Positions 1 through 9,800 of a DNA stretch of 17,538 bases are shown piece after piece. The notes below the pieces were generated by a model. That model saw only the letters and a program-made list of their open reading frames with translations. It was not told the DNA's origin and did no database searches. The stretch comes from Thoreauomyces humboldtii. Its lineage: Eukaryota; Chytridiomycota; Chytridiomycetes; Spizellomycetales; Powellomycetaceae. A program made the translations under genes and the position numbers. Within the stretch, counting starts at the first letter, position 1; every line of letters starts with the position of its first letter. The stretch is taken from the NCBI GenBank assembly GCA_027596035.1, contig JADGJA010000470.1:1-17538 (forward strand), given 5' to 3'.

Positions 1-125
1 GGTCGGGGGGAGGGCGGATCGGGAAGAGGAGGGTCGCATAGGTTTCGAGGTTCTTGCAAGGCGGTCTGCCTCCGGGAGAGAGCAATGCGCCTTCAGAGTT
101 GGAAGAAAGGTGTTAACATCAATGG
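1..125. other. 3' flank of the hydrolase gene, no gene seen
   Basis: This short stretch lies beyond the stop of the minus-strand hydrolase gene and runs to the window edge. It is purine-rich on the plus strand. I see no recognisable coding segment. It probably holds the hydrolase 3'UTR. Confidence 0.5.
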
Positions 126-1538
126 TCATTGACCTTTGTCCTGCGCTGTTCTCACCTCGAATATCGCGTTGATGAACTCCCCGATGGGCTTCTGGATCCA
201 CCGCTTTGGCTGTATCAGGCCAGAGTACCAGCCGATGTGCCCGCCATATCGCGTGGTAGCAAGAATGAGATTGGGGTTGCTCGTGGTCTCAAAGGTCGGA
301 TGCAGCTCCGGATCCACGATGGGATCGTCGTCTGCCGTGATCAACAACATGGGGACCTTGACCTCCGGAAGATACTGCGCGCTGCTTGCCATGCGATAGT
401 ACTCGTGGACGGTCCTGAAGCCGAAAACGACTCTAGTGAAAGCTTCATCGAACTCGTAGATGTAGCGTACGTTGACTAGGGATGCCGGGTCAACGAGCGG
501 AACCTTGAGGAGACTGTGCGAGTGGCGCCGGTAGACACGGATCAAGTTCTGTGTCATGGACCTGGAATACAGGTTGCGCCCCAGCCAGGTTCGGTGAAGG
601 GCTCGGGAACCACCGAGCAAGTCGAATGGGTTGCTGACGGAGACAGCGCCAAGGAACGGACAGTCCTCGCCGCATTCGCCAACGAACTTTGTGAGAATGT
701 TGGCGCCGAGACTGAAGCCCACAGCAAACAAGGGCGCCCTGGGATGCTTCTTCTTGACAACCCCCACGGCGGCCTTTAGGTCCTTCGTCCACCACCCACA
801 GTAGAGCTGCGAAGAAGTCAACTGTGTCTCGGCGCATCCCCTGAAGTTGACGACAACGCTCCTGTATCCAAGGGTAGCACACTCGTGGACGAGTTCCCTC
901 ACGTACGTCTCGTGGGATCCGCCCGTGAGGCCGTGCGAGATGACGACGATCGGAGTCGCGTCATCTGCCGTCACACGATCGGGTGCCGGGTCGTCGTCGC
1001 GGGATGGTGCGTGCCAGTCGAGAGCAATGTTTCCGCCGTCGGGAAAGTAGATGAGCTCTCGGTCATACGTGATGTGGCGGGTGCCGCGCTCTGCGAACAC
1101 GGCTGCATAGATGGTTTGCAGATGCCCATTGAACAGCCAAAGGGTCGGACGGAAAGCGTTCAAACGACCGCGCGGATCGGCCAGGGAAGGAACGCGTTCC
1201 CGTAAGAGCGCGAGCAGAGAGACGGATTCTGTTGCGTCCTTCTTGCCTTTCGAATAGGCTGCTCTTCGGATCGGAACGCTTGATGGAGCGTGGAGTAAAC
1301 GGACGCGGTCTGGCGCTAGCAGGTACTTTGCGAAGGATACCACGACGAGGAACGCGAAGGCAGAGACGATCACAGAGATGAGGAAAAGCTCATGGGGCGA
1401 CAGGTGGGTCAGGTGGAGCTTGATCAGGTACTGGGATGGAAGAGTACGGAGAATGTAGTTTCCGACGCGGTCAGAGAATGCGGCTGTGACGGACCACGAG
1501 ACGGGTGTGGTGGGGTTCGCCAGGATGGAAGAAGACAT
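126..1538 (-). CDS. YheT/EMB8-type alpha/beta hydrolase (ABHD1/3-like), membrane-anchored
   Basis: Single-exon protein of 470 residues. It belongs to the YheT/EMB8/ABHD1-3 branch of alpha/beta hydrolases, whose fungal members (yeast Eht1, Eeb1, YMR210W) act as medium-chain acyl esterases or acylglycerol lipases. One hydrophobic segment at about residues 51-70 should anchor it to a membrane. The family signature LWLFNGHLQTIY is at about 133-144, the oxyanion region SHGLTGGSHE at about 201-210, and the nucleophile elbow GFSLGAN puts the catalytic Ser at 276. The acid is probably within TADDDPIVD (about 401-409), and the His is in YGGHIGW (about 434). All triad positions are present, so it should be active. 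The ATG at 1538 has a good context and leaves the membrane segment intact. Exact substrate is unknown. It is divergent from the glycosyltransferase gene, with 785 bp between starts. Confidence 0.9.
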   Translation of the reverse strand: MSSSILANPTTPVSWSVTAAFSDRVGNYILRTLPSQYLIKLHLTHLSPHELFLISVIVSAFAFLVVVSFAKYLLAPDRVRLLHAPSSVPIRRAAYSKGKKDATESVSLLALLRERVPSLADPRGRLNAFRPTLWLFNGHLQTIYAAVFAERGTRHITYDRELIYFPDGGNIALDWHAPSRDDDPAPDRVTADDATPIVVISHGLTGGSHETYVRELVHECATLGYRSVVVNFRGCAETQLTSSQLYCGWWTKDLKAAVGVVKKKHPRAPLFAVGFSLGANILTKFVGECGEDCPFLGAVSVSNPFDLLGGSRALHRTWLGRNLYSRSMTQNLIRVYRRHSHSLLKVPLVDPASLVNVRYIYEFDEAFTRVVFGFRTVHEYYRMASSAQYLPEVKVPMLLITADDDPIVDPELHPTFETTSNPNLILATTRYGGHIGWYSGLIQPKRWIQKPIGEFINAIFEVRTAQDKGQ

Positions 1539-2323
1539 TTCGCGATGCGTCTACAGTACTGTACAAGCACAGCTCAAGAACAAGCAAGCACAGCAGGGAC
1601 TTGTGACGACCGATGCTGATACTCTTGTGCAAGGCCACCACCGATCTCCCGTTACGCACATGCGACGGGTTCGCGGAAAGGCGAAAAAAGAAACACAGAG
1701 AGAGGAAGACGGCTGTTATTTCAGCCGTGGTGGTTGTCTGGTGTGTGTGACGGCGGCCCTTCCTCCTCTCCCTCCCTATCACTACCACCGGTATGATACT
1801 GCACACCCGCGTGAGGTCAGCGCAACGCGTTCAGCACGCGATATGCATACAGTAGCATAACCCCAAGCGGGCGACTGCGCAGCCATGAAAAGCCACAAAG
1901 TGCGCTGCTGATGATTTTAAGGTTGCCCCACTAACAATACCTTTCCCGCTTTTGGATGATTCATCGAGGCTCAAGCCTCGATTGCCAAATCATTCAGAAT
2001 GGAAGCTTCCGAAGAAAAAAACGCTGGTGGCTTATGTACTTTCTTGAATCCGGTGTGTTACGCGTACTGGACGCTCTCTCCAAAACGTAAGCGGCGTAAG
2101 CCGAGTAAAGAGCGTTGCGTTCGTTAAGACTGATTTCGTTAGCTCCTATCCCGGGTATGTGCACTAGCTCCTTGGCAGCCATGCTCTTTAAAGGAGCGAC
2201 GCTGGAGCGCGTGGTCCTCGCAGAGTCGCAGAGGAGATCTGCTATGGAGTAGTCGGGTCTCTTTCGCGTCCTGCCTGAACGTCCCACCCTGTTCCACGCT
2301 CAGACATCTCGACCAGCTCCAGT
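1539..2323. promoter_or_regulatory. Divergent intergenic region between hydrolase and glycosyltransferase
   Basis: No convincing gene lies in these 785 bp. Open frames exist on both strands (for example 1994-2287 minus, 97 codons) but none matches a family I know. It must carry the promoters of both flanking genes. A pyrimidine-rich tract lies at about 1758-1776, and a marked inverted repeat at 1955-1994 is listed separately. The stretch around 1900-2000 looks richer in A+T than the flanking genes. Confidence 0.5.
1955..1994. repeat. Inverted repeat (perfect 9-bp arms, imperfect outer arms)
   Basis: ATCGAGGCT (1963-1971) and AGCCTCGAT (1974-1982) are perfect reverse complements separated by CA. 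Outside them, GATGATT (1955-1961) and AATCATT (1988-1994) pair with one G-T. The structure lies in the gene-free stretch between two divergent genes, so it is not a shared terminator. It could be a protein-binding palindrome or a cruciform-prone site; function is unknown. Confidence 0.6.
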
Positions 2324-4202
2324 ATGTTCTATCTTACGAAAGAGTCGTTGCCGGTATTCATCCCGCTCGGGTTCATCGGTATCTATCGATGGTTCTGGTT
2401 CTTTGTCAAGGTACGTAGTCAGCGCTCGCGACCTCTGCGAAGCCAGCACTCATTCTGTTCTGTTCCAGATCTTAGCATACGTGCTCTACAAGCCCATCCG
2501 TCCCCGCCGCCACCCTCGCTACATTCCATCCCGCGACGTCACCATCCTTGTACCCACCATCGACTCCGGTGACGAGATCCGGATAGCCATAAGAACCTGG
2601 ATGCTCAGCAATCCTTTCGAGATCATCTTCATCACTACCCCTCCTGCCCAAGCCGCCCTCGAGCAGCTGGCAAGGGAAGTCGATCCTTTGTGTCAGAAGA
2701 TCAGAGTGGTCACCATCAGTCAGCCAAACAAGAGAAACCAGATGACGGCTGGAATCAACCATGTCAAGACACCGATCACTGTTTTTTGTGATGATGACGT
2801 TATATGGCCAGCGACCATGCTAAAGTGGATGCTGGCGCCATTCGAGGATAAGCTGATGGGCGGTGTCGGTGAGTCGACTACGGGAATGTCTGTCGAAACG
2901 CACTTTCTGACGTTTTTTTTTACTCAGGAACATCCCAGAAGGTCCTGCCCGTAGCGAAGCACATGACAATTTGGGAGATTCTTGCTGCATTCCGCATCTC
3001 GGTACGCCTTATCATGGACCGTGTTAGGCGGACATGTTTCGTGGGGGCTAATGCTTGCTCTCGACCAGCTTCGCAACGTCGAAATTACAGCTACGACTTA
3101 CATCGACGGTGGAGTCTGCTGTCTCTCTGGCCGCACAGCCGCTTATCGAACTTGCATGCTCCGCGATCCTGATTTTCAGTGGGCCTTCACCCACGAGTAC
3201 TGGCGCAAGAAGTACCACCAACATTCCGGCGACGACAAATTCCTCACTCGATGGGTCCACTCGCACGGCTGGAAAACCTACATCCAGGCCTGTCCGGAAG
3301 CCGAACTCTCCTCCACCTTCAAGGACAACTGGCGATTTCTGAAGCAGTTGCTTCGATGGACCCGAAACACATGGAGGTCCGACTTCCGTTCCCTTTTCAC
3401 CGAAAGGTTCGTGTGGAGGCGACACCCTTTCGTAGCTTTCACCATGCTCGACAAATTCTTCAACCCTCTCACGCTGCTGGCTGGTCCAGCAACGGTGATG
3501 TACGTCCTGTTCCGGACGCCGAGAGCGGGGGAGTTGCCGCACTGGATCATCCTTGTCAGCTACCTCGTCTGGCTTGTCATCACGAGGTTGATCAAGTACA
3601 TGCCCCATTTCGTTCGGAGACCTCAGGACATCCTGATGGTACCGATCTGGGTCGTGTTCAACATTTACTTTGCCATCATGAAGATCTATTGCCTCTTCAC
3701 GCTTCATGTTACGGACTGGGGAACGAGGGAAGGATCCGAAGACGGAAAAGGGTTGGAAGACGACATGGACATCTTTCGACCGAAATGGGACGAGGACAAT
3801 GCGTGGGCTGCCAAACCGGGGGGACAAGCCACCACCGTCCATGTTCCCACGACTATCGGGGACCTCACAAATGCGGCAAGGAATCCAGTCGTTACCGCTA
3901 CCGCTCACCCGAGTCCCGCCCTGCTCCGGGACGCAAGCACCCAACCCGCGCCAGGTCGTCCTCCTCCCGAACGACCATGGCTAGCCAACGCCAACGCATC
4001 GGAAACTTCCGTCAATCTTTCTATCATGACCGGCTACAGTCCCACGACGAAGAGTCAGCGGAGCTCGGATGACTCACAGAAGACAGCGTTCCAAGGCAAC
4101 GAGGATCACCTCCAGCATCAGCCTGGAGAGGGGTACCGAGACAGCACGTGGAGCATAGTGCCTGTACCAGCCACGGCAGGGAACGACCGGTCACTGGTAT
4201 AG
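2324..4202 (+). CDS. Family 2 membrane glycosyltransferase, Cps1/hyaluronan-synthase-like polysaccharide synthase
   Basis: Four exons, 2324-2410, 2469-2868, 2928-3001 and 3069-4202, give 564 residues. Introns are 58, 59 and 67 nt with GTACGT, GTGAGT and GTACGC donors, and all phases join. The protein resembles the fungal Cps1 group of processive GT2 enzymes related to hyaluronan and chitin synthases, which polymerise sugar from UDP-sugars at the plasma membrane. Seen motifs: N-terminal hydrophobic helix (about 9-36), DVTILVPTID start of the GT-A fold (about 52-61), NKRNQ (116-120), metal-binding FCDDD (about 135-139), the acceptor-site GDD (241-243) and QLLRW (280-284, the QxxRW motif). Two or three membrane segments follow (about 316-336, 343-363, 376-398). 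A polar, probably disordered tail of about 160 residues rich in P, S and T ends the protein. Polymer product cannot be read from sequence. Convergent with the RasGEF gene, stops 91 nt apart. Confidence 0.88.
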
Positions 4203-4293
4203 GGAAGGGAGAAAAGACACAAAGCGAGTGGATGTTGCATGTACACATGGGGAATTTTGGTTATGTATTTTTGGAAATGTATACTACAAGAGA

Positions 4294-6531
4294 TCACTTC
4301 AAGGCGCTCAGTCTTCGTTGCATCTCGGCTACAAACTCCTCCTTGACCTCATCCACATCATCTGCTTCGCCATGAGAGATATCCTCCAGTACCCCGTCTC
4401 TTGAAGCCTCAGCCTTCGGAGTAGCAAGCGCTGGTGTCACAAATGCTTCGTCCAGATGTTCAGCATTTCCCGAGTCAACGTCTGGGCCCGCCCCCTCGAA
4501 CTCGTCGACCTTGTCGTCGTCCAGCGTAGTGTCACGTCCCTCGGATGCAGGGACGGAGTGTTTGGGTATCGCTTCTTCGGATACGATTTGCGCGGGCACC
4601 GAAGGAGATGGCGTCACTGAATCATAGTCGCCGGCGGGAGTTGATGACGGGGTCAGATCGACCTCCATATTGGAACCCGGAAAAGGTTCATTCAAAGAAC
4701 CAAGGTAGTTGTCCATGTAATCGAAACCTTTGGATTGAGAAACCTCGGGGTTATGCTTCCTGTCTTGCGCTGCATCACCAGCGTCCGGTACTGAGAATAC
4801 GGGTTCCGAGGCCGACGCCACGGAAGCATCTATCCCTGTTGAGTTGTCATCGAGGTCGACGAAGCTCGCTGGAATGGCTGGCATATCCGCCAGTAGTGCA
4901 AGAAGCTCCGCGTCATCGTCGTCCGGCGCAGACGGAACAATCGTTTGTATGGGAGGAGATGGGGCGAAAGCAGCATGCGGGTCGAATCGTTCTACATTCA
5001 TGTTGGACTCCAGTTCCCTCTGCTTTGCAAGTTCCTGAGCGGCGGTTCCAGCCCGCTGCCTCTCTAGGGCGTCTCGTTGCAGTACCTCGGCGTACTCTCT
5101 GGACATTTCGGCGTACTCAGCGGGGGTAGACTCGTCGCGAGAGAACGGTTCGCACTCTCCGCTCCTGCTCCAAAGCTCTACTCGGCTCCAGTAGACTCGG
5201 GTGAGGAGCCAGTGGCCCAATGCGCGGTTCCCGACGCCGAGCGAGGTGAGGTCGTTCGGACCTTCCTTCTCCGGGTGCCCTGCTCGACCGGTGCGGGATG
5301 CTGCCGCCTTTCCGGCTTTCCCCAGACTGGGATCCGGCTTGCCTACTCCTTGGCAGAGTTCAATGGTTGAGAGCACCTCTTCCAAGGAGCGAGCGCCGAT
5401 CTCAGACAGCATGGCCTCACCCTTGTCTCCATCCATCCCAGCGGAGTACGCATTGTGGAGGTCCTCGACATCCGTGACGAACGGGCCCAGAAAGGGAATC
5501 ACGGAGAGGACTCCTCCGCCGGAATAGTGGTACTGTAAGATCTGAGCGATCAGCTCGAGATGTTCGCGACCTGTGTCCGAACCGACAGCCTCCTCGAGGG
5601 CGTTGAATGTGTCGATCGTCTTACTTGGCACGCTGTCCCAAGCCTTACGCAGACGGCGAAGCTCGGGAGAGTGCAGCGCCCGCATCACGGCGCAGAGGCC
5701 GTTTACATCTCGATACTGGTAGAACAGCAGGTGTGCCACCGAGATCAGGAGACTGAAGACACACGCTCGCGCCGTCGGAGCGTCCTCTCCATGAGCGCTC
5801 GGCTGTGCCGACAATACGGCGTGGATGCAGAGACGTTCCAGGTATCTGTTGAAGTCCAGGCAGACCTTGGCCCCCGGACCGATCCGAGTTGCTCGACGAG
5901 CGAGGTCTTGTCTCGCGTTGACGCTGGCGAAGAGACCGGCGTCGATGATGGCGATCTGACGGGCCAGATCGTCGGGTCTCCACGAAGACAGGGACGTGGT
6001 CACGACAGATTCCGTGAGCGCCTGCAGCTCTTGGACCTTGGACCGCTGGATCCGAACGTCTTCCAGGAGTCGGCGCATCCTCGGTAGGTCGGTCTTTGGA
6101 GACATCTGGCCCGCGTCGTACCGCATCTCAGCGTTCCGTAGCTCGTGCTCATGCTTCCATTGCTGCTGGGTGACGGCGGAAATGGGTATGTCGGGGGTGG
6201 GTTCCGGGAAGGGAGGGACGTAGGCGTTGCCGTTAGCGTTGACGTTTTGTGATGGACGGTGGCCGTCGGCGACCGTGACGACCTTTGCCACGTGAATGTG
6301 CCGGGATTTCACGATCTCCTCGGCCCTCGCGATGCACTGTAAGGACAGACGGACGAGGTCGGCAAAGTCGTCTGGCCTCCCTGTGACGTCTTCGTTCGTC
6401 CATTCGACGCGACCCGCGAGGTTGACGAGTGCTGCGTTGGAAGCGCGGATGTACGTGTTGTAGCTTTCCCTGAACTTTCCTTCTGCATGGAGCGACGCGG
6501 CGCTCGAGTGTAGACTGACGACCACGTCCAT
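4294..6531 (-). CDS. Ras guanine-nucleotide exchange factor (RasGEF/CDC25-like) with MIT-like N-terminus
   Basis: Single-exon protein of 745 residues. Residues about 183-390 have the RasGEF pattern: the opening RPDDLARQIAIIDAGLFASV (about 185-204), a middle helix set ending YQYRDVNGLCAVMRALHSPE (about 271-290), LRRLRKAW (about 291-298), and the hairpin-like VIPFLGPFVTDVEDLHNA (about 344-361), which corresponds to the conserved P-x-x-G-x-x-x-x-D-L stretch. Such domains promote GDP release from Ras-family GTPases. The first 75 residues look like an MIT or TPR-like helical hairpin (LHAEGKFRESYNTYIRASNAAL), a domain often linked to endosomal sorting; this part is inference. Residues 460-510 are charged and likely coiled-coil, and the last 220 are acidic and low in order. 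No REM (RasGEF-N) domain is obvious, so target GTPase and activity are uncertain. No intron is needed, unlike most neighbours. Confidence 0.8.
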   Translation of the reverse strand: MDVVVSLHSSAASLHAEGKFRESYNTYIRASNAALVNLAGRVEWTNEDVTGRPDDFADLVRLSLQCIARAEEIVKSRHIHVAKVVTVADGHRPSQNVNANGNAYVPPFPEPTPDIPISAVTQQQWKHEHELRNAEMRYDAGQMSPKTDLPRMRRLLEDVRIQRSKVQELQALTESVVTTSLSSWRPDDLARQIAIIDAGLFASVNARQDLARRATRIGPGAKVCLDFNRYLERLCIHAVLSAQPSAHGEDAPTARACVFSLLISVAHLLFYQYRDVNGLCAVMRALHSPELRRLRKAWDSVPSKTIDTFNALEEAVGSDTGREHLELIAQILQYHYSGGGVLSVIPFLGPFVTDVEDLHNAYSAGMDGDKGEAMLSEIGARSLEEVLSTIELCQGVGKPDPSLGKAGKAAASRTGRAGHPEKEGPNDLTSLGVGNRALGHWLLTRVYWSRVELWSRSGECEPFSRDESTPAEYAEMSREYAEVLQRDALERQRAGTAAQELAKQRELESNMNVERFDPHAAFAPSPPIQTIVPSAPDDDDAELLALLADMPAIPASFVDLDDNSTGIDASVASASEPVFSVPDAGDAAQDRKHNPEVSQSKGFDYMDNYLGSLNEPFPGSNMEVDLTPSSTPAGDYDSVTPSPSVPAQIVSEEAIPKHSVPASEGRDTTLDDDKVDEFEGAGPDVDSGNAEHLDEAFVTPALATPKAEASRDGVLEDISHGEADDVDEVKEEFVAEMQRRLSALK

Positions 6532-6850
6532 GGGTTGGACTATATAGCTCTGGTTCAGGGCGTCGGGTAATGTCGCGTGTCGTGCGCAAGATGGTCTCGC
6601 CCTTGCGTGGTGGTCGGTCGCTTGAGGGTTGTGGTGTGACCGACTGACTGATGAGTCACCCCCACGGCGAGTTGAACCTCCTCACCCTCCTTGCGCTGCT
6701 GCTCTTCGGGCGAGATCCAACGATTCCCAGGACTTCTCCAAGAACCCAAAGAACCCATCCAACTCTCTCTGCCTCAACACCACGACCGCTGCAACGACCG
6801 GGTGCTGCCTCTCGTGCACGTTTCTCTTCCGTCTCCAACCACAGAAAACA
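6532..6850. promoter_or_regulatory. Divergent promoter region between RasGEF and NRDE2 genes
   Basis: These 319 bp separate two divergent starts. A TATATA-like element at about 6540-6546 sits just upstream of the RasGEF ATG on the minus strand. A Gcn4/AP-1-type site lies at 6651-6659. The part near NRDE2 (about 6755-6850) is CT-rich, as fungal 5' leaders often are. Out-of-frame ATGs at 6591 and 6651 suggest that the NRDE2 transcript begins downstream of 6651. Confidence 0.5.
6651..6659. promoter_or_regulatory. Gcn4/AP-1-like bZIP site (ATGAGTCAC)
   Basis: ATGAGTCAC contains the full TGAGTCA core bound by Gcn4 and other AP-1-type bZIP factors. It lies between the two divergent genes, 200 bp from the NRDE2 ATG and 120 bp from the RasGEF ATG. 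Sequence match is exact; use in vivo is inference. Confidence 0.4.
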
Positions 6851-9800
6851 ATGCCCACGTCCCAGGGCAATGCTGTTCCGAAAGCAGCTGCGTTGGCGAG
6901 CCCTTCCTCGCTTCCCTCCCTCGCTTCGTCTGCTCCATCTACCGTCTCTGCGTCCTTGTTTCCTTCGTTCTCGTCCGCACCCCATGTGGCTACACCCACG
7001 GCCAGCGCGCCACGCAGAAAACCATCCGACCAGGCCAAGGACAGGAAAGCACCGCGGGGAGGAGACGAGAGGAGGGCACGGGGGAAGCGTGGCGCGGAAG
7101 CCAACGATGGCTCGTCGGGTTCCGACGAGCGAGGTCCGGGTTCTCGTCGGTCCGGCAAGCGGAGGAGGGATCGCAGTCGCAGTCAAAGTCAAACTCGCAG
7201 GTCCTCGGGGCGGACCGAGAAGAGGGCGAAGAAGTCCTCCAGCAGAAGGGAAAAGGATGGCAAGCACGGGCAACGAGGGGATCTGACTTTTGACAAGTAC
7301 GGCTGCCGACCCACTTCTCTGCACTTCCTTGCCCGGTCGCCCTGAGCCTGATGGCTGATAGCGACATCTCAGAACAGCGCGGGAGCGGGTGGTGGTCGAG
7401 ACTGCCGACTTCTTCACGGACAGGAAGGGAGACGACCAGAACAGATTCACGGGGTCCAGCGATGCGTACGCGGCGCCTGCGTACAGACGATGGGGAGGTA
7501 GGGTGACATGCCAACACTTGAAGCCTCCGAATCTTGAAGGTCGAAAGGCTGACGCACGTGGGCAGACTACATCCTCGGCTGTTCGACGTTCTGGCAACTC
7601 AATCACGGTGCCAGCAGGAAGAGGAGAGAGCTGGTGCTCAAAATGCGCTACGCTAGCAAGATCAACACCCATGGCTTGGGGGTACGTCGCGTTGTCTTTT
7701 TCCAAAGACGCCGAGATCTCATCTTCTTTTACAGGCGGTGAGATATCAAGATTTCAAGCGGATCCTACGTGAGACACCTATCTCTTTGGAAAGGTACGAT
7801 GACGGAGGACAGGGAGAACAATGGAAAGCAAACCGCTAACTTGGTGAAAAGGCTGATAGCTGGCGAGCCTGGCCCGGACGACGGCGGCGGCGCCGATGCC
7901 GATTTCATTGCTGTATCGTCAGTACCCCTGGCTAAGCTCGCTCAGGAAGGAGGCTCAGTCTCTCTTCAAGAAAAGCCGAGGTTTACCGAAGAGACTGCCA
8001 GGCTCAACAAGCGACTGGGAGAGCGTCCAAATGATCTCGCTGCTTGGACCGAGTTGATCAAGCTGCAGGACGATCTGATCAGGCCCGATGATCAAGCGAA
8101 GATGAGTTTGCTTACCGCGGTCAACGAGAAGAGGCAGTCAATATACGAGGCCGCTCTCCGTGAGTTCCCAAATAACGTCAACTTGCTGTCGGGCTACATG
8201 CGCGTCTGTCAGGAACTTTGGGAGTAAGTCACGTGTGGCCTGGTGGTCTATTCTGGGTTTGCCAACACTCTTTTACCTCTCTGTAGTACTGCGACTTTGT
8301 TGACAAGATGGGATCGCATTCTCAAGAGCCATTCACATTCGATCACTCTCTGGAAGCAATACCTGGACTTCAGGCAGACGAACTCCAGTACATTCACGGT
8401 CACCAGCTGCATAGAGCTTTACGAGACCTGCATCGATATTATGCGCTCGGACATCAGGACAGGTACAAGATTTTATTTTGGTCAACCCAAGTTCAGCACT
8501 CAATCTTTTAATTTCAGATATGGAGCGGCGAGAAGAAATTCTTCTTCATGCACTTACTCGAGCATGTTCACTGTTGGCTCAATCAGGTGAGGTTTCGCGA
8601 TCGGGAAAAAAGGAGGGATTACTGTCTCATTTCGGTCTACCCAAGGCTTCATCGAGCGAGCGGTCGCTTTGTATCAGGCCATGATCGAATTCAATTGCTT
8701 TTGCCCACCTGCTTTCACCACGCAGAGTTACGAGCAGCGCATGGGCATGTTCGAGGGATTCTGGGATTCGGAACTGCCAAGATTCGGAGAAGAGGTAGGA
8801 TAGCTCTTGCTTATGAACTGGGATGGGAGGGGTCTTTATCTTGGACAAAGGGGTTGACAGACGGCTGACGTTCTAGGGCGCGCTCGGCTGGGCCAGTTCG
8901 CTGATGCAAGGTACGGGTACCAGTCTTGCAGGTTATTTTCTGTTAAGCCGGCCTGACAAAGAATTTCTAGACCCATCAAGCATGGACTTTTCTTGCTTAC
9001 CCGAGGGAGACTTCACGATTGGAAATGCAGACCCCATCAGCGCTTTTCACCGGGAAGAGACAATCAGGGAGTTTCACAACTGGCTGCCCCTGCGAGGCTC
9101 GGAGGATGATGAACCCGACGACCCGTACCGAGCCGTCCTCTACGAAGATGTCTCGACTCTGATGTTTGAGGCCACCCTCCCTCAGACGCGACATCAACTC
9201 GTGCACAACCTGCTGCACCTGCTGGCTGTGCAGTTAAACTCTGGTGTCTCCTCCAATGCCGAGTTCTTTCAGGACCCCTTCGTCCATTCTGAACACGCGA
9301 ATTACTCCGCCGCAAACCTCTTTTGGCCGGTGGAGAAACATGCATTGCAGCACCCCACCGAAGTTCTTTCTACTGAACAGGGGCAGGCTACTTTGGAGAG
9401 CGATCCCTTCTCTGTGCCCATCAAGACCTATCCGCAATCCACCTCCACGACCTTCGGAGCGAGTGCTTGGTTCCGGCAATGGACACCACAGGATGCGAAA
9501 GTTTTCCAAGATTCTGGGTTCCAAAGAAAGGAATTTGTAAGGTACTGTCCTACACTCCTCGCGGCGCTCGCTGCTTAACCGTAGGCGCTTTCCTTTTGAC
9601 ACTTTCCTCCAGAAATATATTTTTGCAAAGTCAGAACATGCTAGCGTCGATACCTGATCTTATGCCCTTGCTGATCGCTTTTGAAAGCGGTTGCGACGGG
9701 TTCTCCGGAACGAAGCGGTATAGCTGTCACATCGCTTGACTGATAGAGTGGCGGCATGCTGACGGGCGATTCGGCATCAGTGCTCAAAAAACCGCCAAGT

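Noticed and set aside
1994..2287. 97-codon minus-strand frame in the first spacer
   Set aside because: No recognisable similarity, no supporting promoter or splice context, and it overlaps the edge of the inverted repeat. Left as non-coding, though a lineage-specific gene cannot be excluded.
3048..3944. 298-codon open frame on the minus strand inside the glycosyltransferase gene
   Set aside because: It is antisense to the well-supported exon 4 of the GT2 gene and resembles no family; GC-rich coding DNA often leaves open antisense frames.
3179..4072. 297-codon plus-strand frame within GT2 exon 4
   Set aside because: It is a +1 shadow of the real exon, whose frame carries GDD and QxxRW motifs.
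4545..6087. Plus-strand frames of 194 and 175 codons over the RasGEF gene
   Set aside because: Antisense shadows of a continuous 745-codon gene with recognisable domain motifs; their sequences are Arg/Pro-rich and not family-like.
6656..7705. 349-codon minus-strand frame opposite NRDE2 exons 1-3
   Set aside because: It spans three exons and two introns of NRDE2 antisense and shows no domain; low-complexity S/R coding DNA explains it.
7555..8235. CACGTG E-boxes in NRDE2 introns (7555-7560 and 8230-8235)
   Set aside because: A six-base palindrome is expected about four times in 17.5 kb by chance, and neither site lies in a promoter.
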